Positions 19,801 through 32,582 of a stretch of DNA of 64,000 bases are shown here, one piece after another. Made by a program: the position numbers and the translations under genes. The notes below the pieces were generated by a model. The model had not been told where the DNA came from and searched no databases. It worked only from the letters and a program-made list of their open reading frames with translations. The stretch is taken from the NCBI GenBank assembly GCA_004380135.1, contig QXCR01000163.1, positions 1-64,000 on the forward strand, written 5' to 3'. Position 1 is the stretch's first letter; every line of letters starts with the position of its first letter. Origin of the DNA: Stemphylium vesicarium. Taxonomy: Eukaryota > Ascomycota > Dothideomycetes > Pleosporales > Pleosporaceae.

Positions 19801-22800
19801 GGTTGGACTGGGGTATCATTCACCGCAAATGGCGGCAATCAGCAGCGAATACCTCTCTTTGCTTGCGCATCTCGAGCCTGCATATCCTCAATCAGCGGCC
19901 AGGCCGGTCATGGTCTCTTCAGTAACCGGCGAAATCGTCAACAGTGCTACCGTGTGTACGGGAAAGTACTGGGTGTGTAATATGGTCTCTCCCGTCGATT
20001 TTGTAAGTGCACTGCAATTCTGCCATTCACTTTCGAGGTCAGGAGAAAACCACAGTCGATTGGATATTGACAGTAAGACGCAAATGCGCACCGATGGCTG
20101 GTTGGAGATTGGCCCACACGCCGCACTCAAAGGGCCCATCCGCGAGACGCTCCAGGCGCTCTCGCGCGAGAACGAAGTCGTATACACGTCCGCACTCATC
20201 CGAAATAAGTCCGCGATCGCCAGCATCCTTGCAGCCGCTGGCGAGTTGCATTGCCGTGCCTTTTCTGTGAACATGACGAACACGGTATCCCTTGGACTCT
20301 CAGTGTCCCAGAAGAAGTCTCTCCGGGTGTTGCCGAATCTCCCCAAATATCAGTTTGATCATTCTTCGTTGTTCTGGGAAGAACCACAGCAGAACAAGAG
20401 CTTCCGCCTCCGCAAACACGGCAACCATGATTTGCTGGGTACAATGATTAGCGAACCGAATGCCCTAGAGTCGCAGTGGAAATTCATCATCAAGGAAGAC
20501 GACATGCCATGGATCCGTGACCACAAGGTTGACGGGCTAATCCTGTATCCTGCGGCTGGGATGATTGTCATGGCTGTCGAAGCAGCGAAGCAGCTACTGG
20601 AAGACGATTTGCCGGCAGCCTTTGAATTGAGGGATGTCGAGTTTCCAGCGCCAATCATCATCACTTCTGCGCCAGAAGGTGTTGAGGTGCGTATCCACAT
20701 GAGCTCAAATGCTAAGAGCAACAAGGGAGAAGCCGATTACAAGTTTCGTCTCTTCTTGTACAGGCCCGACGGCACCCATGATGTGGTATGCACGGGCAAC
20801 CTTCGCGGTGACTACAACGCCGCACCTCCAGGATTTGTTGATGGTAATGAGAGCAGCGGACGAGCTGCTCGTTTCAAGTCCGATATTGAGTCCACAATCG
20901 CCAACAGTAAGCAGTCTCTGGGCAGCGACGAGATGTATGACATGATTCACACCCAAACAAGCCTAGATTACGGACCAGCCTTTCAGGTTCTGGAAGACAT
21001 TCGGTGCGACGGCTTTGGCAAAGCTGTTGCAACGATCCTTCCACAATCACTCGATTCGACCACTGCTCATACAGTACACCCTGCCATACTCGATGGCATC
21101 TTCCAGTTGGTGTTCGCTGCGGTGGGTGCGATGAAAAAAGCGAAGACAATGGTTCCGACCATGCTGTCTCGGCTATGGCTTCCGCTGCGTGGATTTGGCC
21201 ATCCAAGTGCAACGCAGGAGAAGGCTTTCGCTGTACTTAGAGAGACTTCTGACCACGGTGTCACCTTTGACATCAAGGCCGTCAACGGGCTCGATGATGA
21301 AGTCCTTGTGGAGATTGATGGTCTTGAGACTACTCCAGTGGTCTCCAGCGCTGCAGCGGCGACTACACTCGAAGACGTTCCCTATCTTTGCTCACAGATG
21401 AAGTGGAAGGTGGACATTGATGCGCTCCACGAAGAAGAGATGCAAGAATACTGCGACGCCGCGAGGGTAGAGTCAACCGAGCCTGTCGAATACTTCCAAC
21501 ACATGGATGCCTTGGTGCTAAACTATGGCGCTAAAGCACTTGCTGAGTTGGCGAGACAAGGCAAATCTGTGGTGCCCAACATGCGTAAGTATGCGGACTG
21601 GCTGGAAGTGCAAGTCGACGCATCGTCGCACGTTCAGATGTTAAGCGAAGATGAGCTGAAGCTATTATGTGCATCGGTACGACATACTGTCCGCGGTGAG
21701 CTCCATATTACCATCGGGGAAAATTTGGTCCAGTTCCTCAGCGGCGAAACGAATCCACTCGAAGTCATCTTCGCCGACGAAGTCAAAATCACTGAGTTCT
21801 ACCGGGAGCTGACAGAAGACACAACCGGCCTTCAGCCCTTCAGTCGTTACTTGGACGCAGTGGTTCACAAGACTCCGGACTTACGATTCCTCGAAGTCGG
21901 TGCAGGAACGGGTGGGTCAACATCGGTCATGATGAGAACGATTGGTAATCCCGAACTTCCACCAAGATTCGAGGAATACATGTACACCGACATCAGCCCC
22001 TCCTTCTTCGAGCATGCTCAGAGCAGGTTCCCGCAACATAGTGCACGCATGAGGTATCAGGTCTTGGACGTTGAACGCGACACTGAGGAACAAGGTTTCG
22101 AAGGCAACTACGATGTGATCATTGCCGACAACGTTCTGCATGCAACGCATGACCTTCGAATTACGCTGAGTAATATTCGCAAACTACTTCGCCCAGGTGG
22201 GAGATTGATTCTGAAGGAACTGGTGACTCCCAAGCGGATGCTCACTGGATTTTCGTTTGGACTGCTTCCTGGCTGGTGGCTGTCGAGCGAAGCAGAGAAG
22301 GAGATGAGTCCTTTACTATCCGTGGAGAGGTGGCATACGTTGCTAAAAGATAGCGGGTTTACAGGCATCGACCTCAAGTTCAGAGATCATCTCAGTCCTG
22401 AAGCGCACCTTTGGAGTATCATGGTCTCCACTGCAGCATCTCCTTTCGGCACAACACCAACACTGGAAATCGAAACCGCAACCGAAACCGAGATTTCGCC
22501 GTGCTTTGTACTAGACTGTGCTTCCGCTCTTCAAAGATCACTTTCTCGAAGTGTTGCCTATGCACTAGGTTTCTCAAAAGACCCAGCTACGATGACACTG
22601 ACTGAGGCCTCTGAGCTCTGTTCAGCCGTGCCCAACAAGCATAGTTTCATCTTTCTCAACGAGATGAGCCGATCGGTATTGCGCGACGTTCACGAAGAAG
22701 ACTTCATCTCGCTGCAGAAGTTCTTGTCAGGCGCTCGAGCAATAGTATGGGCTAAACAAGGCGGTGGCACGAGTTGTATCTCGATCCCCGACTACGGCAT

Positions 22801-25339
22801 AAGCGATGGTCTGTGTCGTGTCGCACGTCGTGAAAACAACAATGTTGTTGTCTCAGTAGCCTTAGAGACAGCGAAAGGGGTTTCGGCCAGGAACCTTGCC
22901 AAGGTATTCAGACTGGTGCATGAAGCGGTCCGACTTGGCGTCGTGAACTACGAGTCCGAGTATATCGAAATGGAAGGACAACTGTGCGTTGGTAGAATAC
23001 ACAGAGCCAGGGTCTTGGATGAGCACCTCTTCAAGCGAACTGCACATCCTGTCTTGCCTCAGCAAATTGGTAACAGTAACCTGCGACTGGGTATTCGAGC
23101 CAGGGGCCTCCTGGACACCATCCAGTTTCACGATGACACTATGTTCGACAAGGTTAGAGGCGCATCGGAAGTCGACGTTGAGGTCCAAGCCATTGGCGTG
23201 AACTACAAAGATTGCCTGACACTGCTTGGAAAGATCAATAGCGACCACTTTGGCAGCGAATGCTCTGGCGTCGTACGCGCTGTCGGAAGAGACGTCGAAC
23301 ACCTGGCCGTGGGCGATAGAGTTTTGGTCGGTGATCTCGGTGTCTTTAGGACTTTCGTGCGTGTCCCCGCTGGAGCAGTATTTCGAATACCAAACTCAAT
23401 GAAGTTTGTCGAGGCAGCCTCAATCTTTACCGCATACTGCACGGCTTACTACAGCCTTGTCGTGGTCGCACGCCTGCAGAAAGGAGAATCGATCCTCATA
23501 CATGCGGCTGCTGGAGGCACGGGGCAGGCGATGGTCCAGGTTGCTCAACGCATTGGTGCGAAGGTATATGTAACAGTCGGATCGAGCCCCAAGAAAGACC
23601 TCTTAGTTGACGTGTACGGGATCCCAAGTGATCACGTCTTTTATTCGAGGAACGCGTCCTTTTCGGACGGCATTAAGCGAATGACTGGTGGTCGCGGAGT
23701 CGACGTGGTTGTCAACTCGCAGCAAGGACGTTTGCTTGAGGCTTCGTGGGAGTGTATTGCCATCTTTGGCCGCTTCATCGACATTGGCCTAAAGGATGCT
23801 TTTTTGCGAGGCCACTTACCAATGCATGTCTTTACGAGAAACGTTTCGTATTCCGGCATCAACTTGAACATGCTAGTTGAGCACGACATGATCAAGAGTC
23901 GGGAAATCATGACCGAGGTGCTAAGGCTCTTTGTGGAGGGGAAGCTGAAGGCTGTAACACCCCTTCACCGTTATCCTCTCCATAAGGTCGAGAAAGCGCT
24001 GCGCTTTCTTCAAAGCGGGAAGAGTGCCGGCAAAATCGTCCTTGAGGTAGATAGATCTGCATCCGTACCGGTAAGCCTCGCGTTGGTGTTTCTGATGGCC
24101 AATACTCACAACCAATAGGTCGTTCAAGGGACTGAGTCAAGGTTCCGTTTCCCGCAAGACGCAACGTATATAGTAGCTGGCGGGCTTGGTGGCATCGGTC
24201 GCAGCATCGCACGCTGGCTGGTCCAAAGGGGTGCGAGGCATCTGATCCTAGTTTCTCGCTCGGGCGGGGATGCACGAGCACAAGAGATGGTGGCAGAGCT
24301 ACAAGTACAAGGAGTTAATGTCCAATGCCCCACCTGCGATATTGCGGACCTTCCTTCTTTGAAAGGCGCACTGGAAGCTTGCGCAAAGACCATGCCACCG
24401 ATCCGAGGCTGTGTACAGGCCGCCATGGTACTACGGGTAAGTCCAGATCACCACCCATACACGTGATAGTGCTAACGATGATGGTACTAGGACACAAGGT
24501 TCTCGAAAATGGGAATCGACGAATGGCGGCAGGCAACTCGTCCCAAAGTACAAGGGTCCTGGAATCTACACAAAGCCCTACCCACTGGTATGGACTTCTT
24601 CATTCTTCTCTCGTCCGTCGCCGGCGTGTTTGGCAACGCTGGACAGTCCAGTTACTGCGCCGGCAATGCCTACCAAGACGCCCTGGCGCGGTACCGCATA
24701 TCCATTGGCGAGAAGGCGCTGAGTATCGATGTCGGGGTGGTCTTGGGTGAAGGCTACGTGGCTGAGAACCAGCAAGTAATGGATCGCTTGATGAGGCTGA
24801 ATTTGTTCCAGCCCAACAGTCTCGCCGAAATCTTCGCAATCCTCGACTACGCCTGCGATCCCGAGAGGCAAGTTGGCAATTGTCAAGTTATTACTGGTTT
24901 TGCGCTGCCGGCCGACATCGAAGCCAGAGGCGGCGACATTCCAAGCGCCATGGAGCAGCCTATCTTCCGTTACATGCAGCAGGCCGAGGGTTCGTACAAG
25001 CGACAGAAAGCCCCCGACTCGCAGGTGCGCACCTTTCGTGCAGCCTTTACGAGTGCAGAGTCATCGTCGGTGGGATCTCTCGTCGTCGCTGAGGCGTTGA
25101 AAATGAAGGTTAGTCGCGTTTTGGGTCTCCCGGTCCAGCATATCAGTATTGAGGCGGCCCTGGATAGCTATGGGGTCGACTCTTTGGTCGGGCTGGAGCT
25201 GCGGAACTGGCTTTCCAAGGAGTCGGGCGCTGATCTTGCCGTCTTTGAGATTCTGGGAGGTGCGACATTTTTGATGATTGGCAAGACTGTCGCTGCGAAG
25301 AGCACACTGCGTCCCAAAGGGTGGGCGTTGGATGCATAG
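16865..25339 (+). CDS. Highly reducing polyketide synthase, KS-AT-DH-MT-ER-KR-ACP
   Basis: Exons 16865-24070, 24119-24436 and 24491-25339 encode 2790 residues. KS (about 190-620): DTACSSG with Cys358, EAHGTGT, KSNVGHLEG. AT (about 775-1100): GHSSGE, Ser869. DH (about 1185-1510): HxxxGxxxxP with His1220, and HPAILDG. C-methyltransferase (about 1640-1880): EVGAGTGG from Glu1677. ER (about 2090-2400): NADPH loop HAAAGGTGQ at 2213. KR (about 2410-2650): GGLGGIG, catalytic Ser and YxxxN in SSYCAGNAYQD. ACP: DSL serine near 2738. All catalytic motifs look intact, so it should build a methylated, largely reduced chain. There is no thioesterase or reductase at the end. Unusual are a roughly 190-residue Asn/Ser/Thr-rich leader (Met93 is an alternative start) and an Asn-Gly repeat linker after the KS. 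Confidence 0.95.
18765..18903 (+). repeat. Asn-Gly repeat linker inside the PKS
   Basis: Between KS and AT the protein has repeated NGNA/NGHA units over about 45 residues (about 635-680), encoded by imperfect 12-15 bp repeats. It is probably a flexible linker prone to length change. Confidence 0.75.
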
Positions 25340-26177
25340 GTAGGAATGTGATGGCGATGGTTGTGTTCAGATGGCGTTTTCGGCGGAGTAGGATGGATGC
25401 CAACATCGCTCCACCAGGTGATGCAATGAATCGTAGTCTGTTTGCTCACTTCTACAACACAGTAGCATATATAGCTTGACAGTAGTTTCATATTGCGCAT
25501 ACACATCTTAATAATACCTTGAAAATATTCAGGCTTCAGACTTGGGAACAATCAAATCAAATCAAATCTCGACCTTGTTTTGATCCTTTATGAATGGCGA
25601 CTCTCGCGAAATTGTTATGATTTGTTTTGATAGTGTCGTAGGCTCGTTTTGATTTGGAAGCTTTGATCGATGTGAACAAGCATAGCCAGGTATATATACA
25701 ATTAATTCTCGGAATCTTAGCTAGCTATCTGGTATACACGCTCGATCTCAGCGTCACTCCCAGTCTCCTTAGCCAGCTCCGTCGCCGCTGTTTCTGGTAG
25801 AGCAAAACGAGCTACTTCGGCTGCTACATGCAGTTGTGTGCTAGTAGACCGCATCTAGAAAGGGCGCCAAGCTATCCACTCACTGCATACACGAAAATTG
25901 AGGGATTTTGTGTCAGTTGCGTGGGTGAAAATAAGGCTTCCCGTTCGCTCAGCTCTATTTAAGCAAGATACCGGCGGATTAGTAGTTAGGTGGGTGGCCA
26001 CTAGCGAATCCCCGCTGTTGTATGTTTTTGACTCTCTTTTTGCCCTTCTGTGTGCATGGCTGGCGAATGTGACTATATTGATGTCGAACCAATATTTTTG
26101 TACACCGGACGTTGTCGTATACAGCTGGCGGAAACATGGGTATATTCGTGACCACGCGCAATCTCCAGCAACAAGCG
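25340..26177. other. Intergenic, 838 bp, downstream cluster edge
   Basis: No confident gene. It has a short run of AATCA repeats near 25553-25567. A 45-residue minus-strand frame (25717-25854) has an alpha-helical-looking C-terminal half but no recognised family; it is not called as a gene. Confidence 0.5.
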
Positions 26178-26938
26178 CTATCGCATGACTGGCGGCCTCG
26201 CCTCTTTATTGAACGCCATCCTGCTGCATAACCACTCGACTGCCTCTTGCACGCCGGTGCCCGTAAGCGCACTACACGGCAGTACTCGGCTATCTCTTAC
26301 ATTTCCTCCCTTCTCGCCCTCAAAGACCCTCCTTACAAAGCCCTCCTTAATCCTAACCACCTCGACACAGTCCTCGCGATCCTGCTTGTTTGCCAAGATG
26401 AGTATAGGCACACCACTCGCGTCCTCGTTCGCCAGCACACTCTCCAGCACAAGCTTGCACTCATCCAACCTCCCAATATCCTCATTGCTCGCCGCGTTGT
26501 TCGCGCTCATGTCCGCTAGCGTTGCGTTGCCGACATCGCTGCTGTCGATGACGAAGACGATGGCGTGGCAGCTGCTGTAGTATGATTGCCACAGGCCGCG
26601 CAAGCTATGCTGGCCGCCGACGTCCCAGATCTTGAGGTAGATGGGTGGGTTTGGTGGTGGGAGTGCGATGGTAGCGACGTTCTGGCCGACGGTGGGCACG
26701 GTTCTCAGGTTCGCATTTGAAGTTGTGTATGCACCTTTTATTTGCTCGAGGAGCGTTGTTTTACCCGCATTGTCAAGCCCGAGGAGGAGGACGGAATACT
26801 CTGGATGCTTGTTAGATGGGTGGTGGCGGGCGCAAGGCTGCTTACGGCTTGTGAGGGGAATGTAAGGGGGAAATAGGTGGGTGTGTTACCTTCTTTACTC
26901 GTCGCATGCAGGTATATTGACTTGAAGAGGTGGTACAT
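26178..26938 (-). CDS. ARL3: Arf-like GTPase of the Arl3/ARFRP1 family
   Basis: Exons 26938-26890 and 26800-26178 give 223 residues. The start MYHLFKSIYLHATSKEEY matches the ARFRP1 pattern MYxLxxGLYKYxxxKDEY. GTPase motifs follow: P-loop GLDNAGKTT, switch I PTVGQNV, switch II WDVGGQ, NKQD and CSAL. Yeast Arl3/human ARFRP1 acts at the trans-Golgi, where N-terminally acetylated GTPase recruits Arl1 and golgins; the second-residue Tyr seen here is the same. A Ser/Asn-rich insertion lies after the VIDSSD strand. The 89-nt intron has a CTAAC branch site and CAG acceptor. This is a housekeeping gene, so the cluster ends before it. Confidence 0.9.
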
Positions 26939-28105
26939 GATGTGCGCAACGCGTGGGACGGACGCGTGCTTCACATGTTCGTGGTGGAGGGCGGTTTATC
27001 TACGGGAGGCGGTTGATGCCTGGAACGTGGCTCTTATCGATAACATCTCTCACGCGAACCTTGGGAGGCTCTCACGTGGCTCTGTTGGACTACCTACCAC
27101 ATGTTCACGGCAAGCAACAAAGACGCCATCATTTCCAATCACTTGAGCCTCTGAATACCAGTTGTCCAGGGTGTTGTAAGCAAATCATGCCACAGTCGCC
27201 CATGTTTAGGCAACCAATGACCACGACATAATGTATACTCCGAACACGAAGATCCAGAATATCCATCGCTTGCGTAGTGTGGATTGATTAGATCTCCTTC
27301 GCGGCCTCCATCTCTCTGAGATCCGCGCAGATCTTACTGGGAGTTGTGTGTATCCTCTAATCGCACGACTTTACGACAAGATCTAGGATCCTCTATTATA
27401 TTTCTCTGGCAACCAGCGGCGTTCTTGCATCGCTTCACAGTTCTTTCACCCAACTTACCTATGGATATATCTTAATGCTCAACCCTTTGAACTCTTCGAT
27501 GCCGATGAGACTTTTCATCTAGATACTCACTTGCTGGCCATTGTGAGCCTAGCACAAATTTGATAATACACGCATTGGTAACGACAGCAAAGAAGAGCGA
27601 GGCGGCCAAGGAAAGTACGCGCACCGAATTAGGGCAGTCGCAACGACTATCAGTGTTTGTAGTAACGACATCGACATGAGAAAGGTAAGATGAAAAAGCA
27701 GCGGCAAGAGGCGATTGGATGTGGTTGATCGACGTCCTGACGTTGTCTAGGGCATCGTCTTGAGCTCACACAGAATGGTGTCAAGCGGAATTGCTTAGGA
27801 TGAATCATGTTTATTGGTCTATCTATCGCGAGCGGCAGCCTATATGAGGCTTGCCGGTTAAGAGCAAACAGATCGACAAAGGCAAATAGAACAAAGATGG
27901 GATGGAACAATGGGGCAAACAGCAATCAGCTGTACAGACCGGAAGCCTCCCCGCTCCTCACCGGAACTCCGGCTGACATATGGGGCTCAACGTTGGCTAT
28001 TGCTTCTGGGCCACGTGCGAGTTCTCGACCAGACATAATGCCGTGTTTCATTACCTCATTGGACGACTACTTTACATTCATACATTGGTCGTTTACTATA
28101 GGTCT
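26939..28105. other. Intergenic, 1.17 kb
   Basis: No coding segment I can support. Both flanking genes are on the minus strand, so this should hold the Arl3 promoter and the 3' UTR of the rhodopsin-like gene. Confidence 0.5.
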
Positions 28106-29260
28106 TCATTCCCGCGGACGAGGCGACTCCACATCCTCTTCGCTTGCGTCCTCGGTGATCGTCTCCCGTAGATCCGAGGCATCCACGCATCCTTGTTTCC
28201 CAACAGGCCTAAGCCACAGATGGCGCGTCTCATCATCTAGTCGCTCAAATCCATCGGCGCTCACTCCCTTCGGAATCTCTGTCCTGGGTCTGCTTTCCGT
28301 ATACTTCTTGCCCGACCCGCACGGCGTTCTTTGCAGTCGACCAAAAAGCGGACGCATCATGGGGATGGAAGCAAGAATCACTGCTAGGCAAGGTTCTAGG
28401 CCGGTGAAAATGTTGACTCTTGGAATGGTGAAGGTGATATCCCCAAAGTCCATAGTTGAGAGAACAGATATGCGGAGCGCGCTGATAACACATGTGCTAA
28501 TCTTGGTTAGCAGAAAGCCTCCAGTGATGGATCGGTGATCTGCCTACAATGTACCCAAGCCAAACACAGTGACAAGAGTCACCTTCTTATAAGTCGCCAT
28601 CTGCAGCTTGTACAACGGCCTCATGGGCAGCAAAAGCACCATTACATCGGTGACCAGATTGACGGCCGCCGTCACCGTGAGCGAAGTGACCTGGTCACCG
28701 CACTTGCCCCCCGGAATCGTTTTATCCCAATTAAACGCAAACGGCTCGCATGCGAAGCTTATCGCAAGAATAGCCGCAATAGTCCAAGCAAGAACAATGG
28801 ACGCCGTCACATACGAGCCCCATATAACCCAGGGTAATATAGGAAAGATCTGCCGGTACAGATACAAAATCGACATCTTGGTGCAGCTCAGGCTCAACAC
28901 CCGGAGGAACTGCAGGGGTATGAGGAGCTGCAACAGCTTGGTTATGGGCTCAACGCCGTATTCGACTGCGATGTCTGTGACGTGGCCGTAGCCTATGCCG
29001 GCTTGGAAGACACCTGTGATGCTGATTGATTGCAGGCAGACGGCGAATATCTACACATTGTTAGCGATGCCGATGGTCAGGGGTTCTAGGTGGCTTGCGC
29101 AGGCGGCGATGAGGAGATAGTCGCTGGGTGTCCATCTTTTTTTGGCGATTGCATGAGCTGTTAGTCGTAGGCTGACAGCGACGACGGTCAGGATCGAGAA
29201 GCTAAACGATATACCCAAGACAGTCCTCTGGTCGTGGGTCCGGATTGGAAATATGGCCAT
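28106..29260 (-). CDS. Fungal rhodopsin-like integral membrane protein
   Basis: Exons 29260-29099, 29050-28548 and 28496-28106 give 351 residues. It has the same architecture as the protein at 11668: seven hydrophobic helices, loop Cys/Trp residues (FACEPFAFNWD, GGKCGD), the VFGLGTFTCVISALRI helix and the closing GLEPCLAVILASIPMMRPL, then a charged tail. The first intron has a GC donor (TGC|GCAAGC), a GCTAAC branch and a TAG acceptor; no GT donor nearby would work. The second intron (51 nt) is GTAGGC...GCTAACC...TAG. Function unknown; a sensor or receptor-like role is proposed for some relatives. Confidence 0.82.
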
Positions 29261-30298
29261 GTTGCTGTGCAATGTCAGACAGTCCTTTGGGCGTGTGGCC
29301 CACGACTCGATGCCTGCACTCCTCGTTTACAATGACGCTGGCCAGTTCGTCAGTGTGAAAGACCGGCTATTTCGACTTATAAGATCGCTTTTGTTAAGAG
29401 CCTAGAGATGGCTACTAACCATGTCTCCGCGCAAGCCGGGACGCTCCTATATGGAGATCTCATATCTGCAAGGGAAAAAAATTCAAGCTGGATTACGTGC
29501 ATGGGTCGGTCGTTCCCGCGCTTGCATGATTCACATTAGGACCGTTTGCGGAGCTTGTATATGGCCGAAGTTCAGTCTTTGCAGCTGCCCAAGGCCCCCA
29601 GTTTACCCCCTTCGCGATCAAAGATTGCCCAGGAGATCTACTTGGCCCCAATCTGGCTTACGTACCACAACCCAGGGACGGGGAAACGGGCGAACGACGG
29701 AGTGAAAGGGAGGTCGGCGAGGTATGTAGGTTGCGCAATGCTGACGGATCTTCTTTTATCGTCCCCGTGGTTCCCGAACATGGATGGGTGTTATCAGGGC
29801 GTCCTAGTAATCTACACTTGCGAAATATCACTCCGCACCCTGTATGTTCATTTTGAGATCGATCTGGGCGGGGATAAACGCTGCAGTGTCACTTCGCCAT
29901 TGCATGGTTGCCGTGGAAGCTTCGGGTACCTTTCCTGTCTTGGTTTAGTAACCAAGAAGATACGATTTGCTTGAGTAATTTCCGCCCCATCGCATGAAGA
30001 CGAGGCTGTCGTACGCACTTTAGGGACATTACCTAGGTACGCTAGCATTCGCCAGACATCCGCCGGTAGTCGCTAAACTTCCGCCGGCACTTCAAGTCCT
30101 TACCAGAACGAGTTTGGGGATGCACACAAGAAGTGACGGGTGGAGGCATCCGATTCCAAGCCTGCTACCATCTTGTCTAACTTACTCGGGACGCGGGTTG
30201 TGGAGCCGCATCACGAGTAATGTCATGGCATTGGGTTCCTCGGCCTATCTCTCAAGGAACCACGTTTCTCATAGGTTTTCGGGTTTGTTTCGCCCGTG
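29261..30298. other. Intergenic, 1.04 kb, divergent
   Basis: It separates the minus-strand membrane-protein gene from the plus-strand P450 gene and should contain both promoters. No gene seen. Confidence 0.5.
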
Positions 30299-31906
30299 AT
30301 GTCCAGCTCTATCGTGGCCGTCCTTTTGCTCGTGAGCGCATTGACGGCGCTCTATCTTTCTAACAGCAGCAAGAGTCATGGATCGACCGAGAAGCCTCTA
30401 CTCAAGCTGCCCCTCATTGGCGATCTACACAACTCTCCAATCGAGAAACCATTGGTAAACTGGGGCGCATGGTCGAAACAACATGGGCCGATCACGGTTC
30501 CCAAGCTCTTTGGCATCGTGCCCATCGTCGTGCTCAATTCGTATGAAGCCGTTACTGAACTCTTCAGTCGTCGCGGCCAATGGTACAGCAACCGACCAGC
30601 CTCCGTGAGCATGGAAATGATTACCGGAGCCGGTCCAGGACGCTCGCGATTTACATTGATGCACGATTATGACGACCACCTCAAGCTACACCATCGGATT
30701 CTCTCACCAAGTCTGGGTGCGCCTGCGGCAAGCAAGAACCAGCCGCTCATGGAGCTCGAGGCCAAGCAACTGCTCTTCGATCTCATCGCCGCCCTGGGAA
30801 AGTCAGCCGATGGCTGTACCATAAGCACGAAAACCATCTACCCTCTCCTCGAGCGCACTCAGTCCAGCGTCATCCTCGCCCTTCATTATGGTCTCCGCAT
30901 TCCGAGGTTCGAAGAGCCGATTCTCCATGAAGTCATCAACATTCAGGCTAAAGTCACCCATCTGGCTGCAAACCCCCAACTTCCAGATCTTATGCCCTTC
31001 CTGAGGCATTTGCCTACTTTCATCTCTCCGTGGCAGCAATATGCTGATAAGCTGTATGCTGCCCAAGTCGATCTCTACATGCGCTTATTCCGCCACGGTA
31101 GAGACGCTTCATGTTGGAACGCGACGAAACAAGCTATCGCGACCGCACCGAAACACGCTCCCGCAAACTCCCCGGTATCCGATCTTGATCTTGCTTTCAC
31201 GCTCGCGACATCTATCCAGGGCGGTATGGAGACATCCCCGCGTCAGATACTCTGGCTGTTCGTCGCAGCCATACAGAATCCTGCCTTTATGTCCCGCGCA
31301 CATGAAGAGCTGGACAGAGTCGTTGGTCGCGAGCGTCTGCCTAGATTCTCGGATCGCAACAGCCTTGTTTACGTTGATGCTGCCGTACATGAACTCTTCC
31401 GCTGGCGGCCCATCTCTCCAGGATCGATCCCGCGTCGCGCTGACCGTGTAGATGAATTCGGCGGCGTAAAAATCGCCAAGGGCGTCACTATCATGGCAAA
31501 CGCCTGGGCCATCGGCCGGGACGAAAAGGTCTTTGACCCTGCTCTCGGTGACGTTGAAGATTTTGCTCCCGAGCGCTGGCTTCGTGATGGAAAGGTTCGC
31601 GGTGATCTTCCGTTGCCTGTGTTTGGTCAGGGTCGAAGAATTTGTCAGGGGAAGCGTGTTGCTACCGATGGGACGTTCATGAACATTGCGCATTTGCTTT
31701 GGGCTTTCGATGTGGAGGTCGTGCCGGACGAGGAAGTCGACCCATGGGCCATGGTTGTTGCTGGATTCATGACGGAGCCTAGGCCGTTCAAGTTTCGACT
31801 TAAGCCTAGGGGGAAGTGGGTTCTTGATGTCGTGAGAAGCGAGTGGGTGAGCGCTGGGAAGAGCTTGGAAAGGGTGATGAGTGCGGCTAATGATGTCGAG
31901 AAGTAG
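30299..31906 (+). CDS. Cytochrome P450 (class E group I type)
   Basis: Intronless, 535 residues. An N-terminal anchor (about 1-22) is followed by LKLPLIGDLHN. The I-helix reads GGMETS, with Glu at the acidic position; the K-helix is ELFR; PERW and the haem loop FGQGRRICQG (Cys449) are present. The overall look is that of fungal O-methylsterigmatocystin oxidoreductase-like P450s, a very large group, so no substrate can be named. The ATG at 30299 is preceded by an in-frame GTG that is unlikely to be used. It is 5 kb from the PKS with an Arl3 gene between, so cluster membership is doubtful. Confidence 0.93.
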   Translation: MSSSIVAVLLLVSALTALYLSNSSKSHGSTEKPLLKLPLIGDLHNSPIEKPLVNWGAWSKQHGPITVPKLFGIVPIVVLNSYEAVTELFSRRGQWYSNRPASVSMEMITGAGPGRSRFTLMHDYDDHLKLHHRILSPSLGAPAASKNQPLMELEAKQLLFDLIAALGKSADGCTISTKTIYPLLERTQSSVILALHYGLRIPRFEEPILHEVINIQAKVTHLAANPQLPDLMPFLRHLPTFISPWQQYADKLYAAQVDLYMRLFRHGRDASCWNATKQAIATAPKHAPANSPVSDLDLAFTLATSIQGGMETSPRQILWLFVAAIQNPAFMSRAHEELDRVVGRERLPRFSDRNSLVYVDAAVHELFRWRPISPGSIPRRADRVDEFGGVKIAKGVTIMANAWAIGRDEKVFDPALGDVEDFAPERWLRDGKVRGDLPLPVFGQGRRICQGKRVATDGTFMNIAHLLWAFDVEVVPDEEVDPWAMVVAGFMTEPRPFKFRLKPRGKWVLDVVRSEWVSAGKSLERVMSAANDVEK

Positions 31907-32582
31907 TGGCAATCCATGCGCTTCTGGACTGATGATCAGGCTGCCAGTGTAGACGCGATTCAGGAAGATATTCTGACGTGTGAGAGCCCTTCAACAAGCG
32001 TACGATAGGTCGGCAAGTGTTGTATGAACGATAGCTGCGCTGATGCCAAAATAGTGGTCGTGTTCCATCGACTGCGCAACTCAATGATCAGGAAGACGAC
32101 TATTAGAACACAAGTGCTGTCCCACGTGTGTCACCGTCGCACATGAGGCGTAAGCCGTCAGCAGGAGCGATTCATGCTGGGAGATCATAGTGGCTTGTAG
32201 TATACGCCTGCACGGCGCGAGCTCCAACAACAATCTTCTGCTCAAATGTTTACTTTCTCGTTCGAACCGCTCTGCGCTTGTCACGTCGTCTGGATGGCGA
32301 AGAATCTTTCGAGGAGTCGGAACTCAACTACTGTAAGGGTGTAGTCAGTAGCGTGCAACAAAGTCTGCAAACAGCCCTTCAGGCTCTTCACATGTAGTTA
32401 ATTCTACCTAGACGCCACAGGAAGGTCTGGCTTTATGTCTTAGTGATCAAACGAGATCTCAGTACGACACGTTACTAGGTCTCCACTATCAGTACTCCCA
32501 AACGAGCATTCCAGCACACCAGACCTTATTGAGCCATCAGGATGATTGCCATACTGAACAGACGCACCTCATACAGACAAGC
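31907..32582. other. Intergenic, 676 bp
   Basis: No gene seen between the P450 and the ankyrin-type gene. Confidence 0.5.

Noticed and set aside
25717..25854. 45-residue minus-strand frame downstream of the PKS
   Set aside because: The C-terminal half looks protein-like, but no upstream exon or family could be found.
27807..28538. 243-residue plus-strand frame
   Set aside because: Mostly antisense to the last exon of the rhodopsin-like gene, which has clear family signatures.
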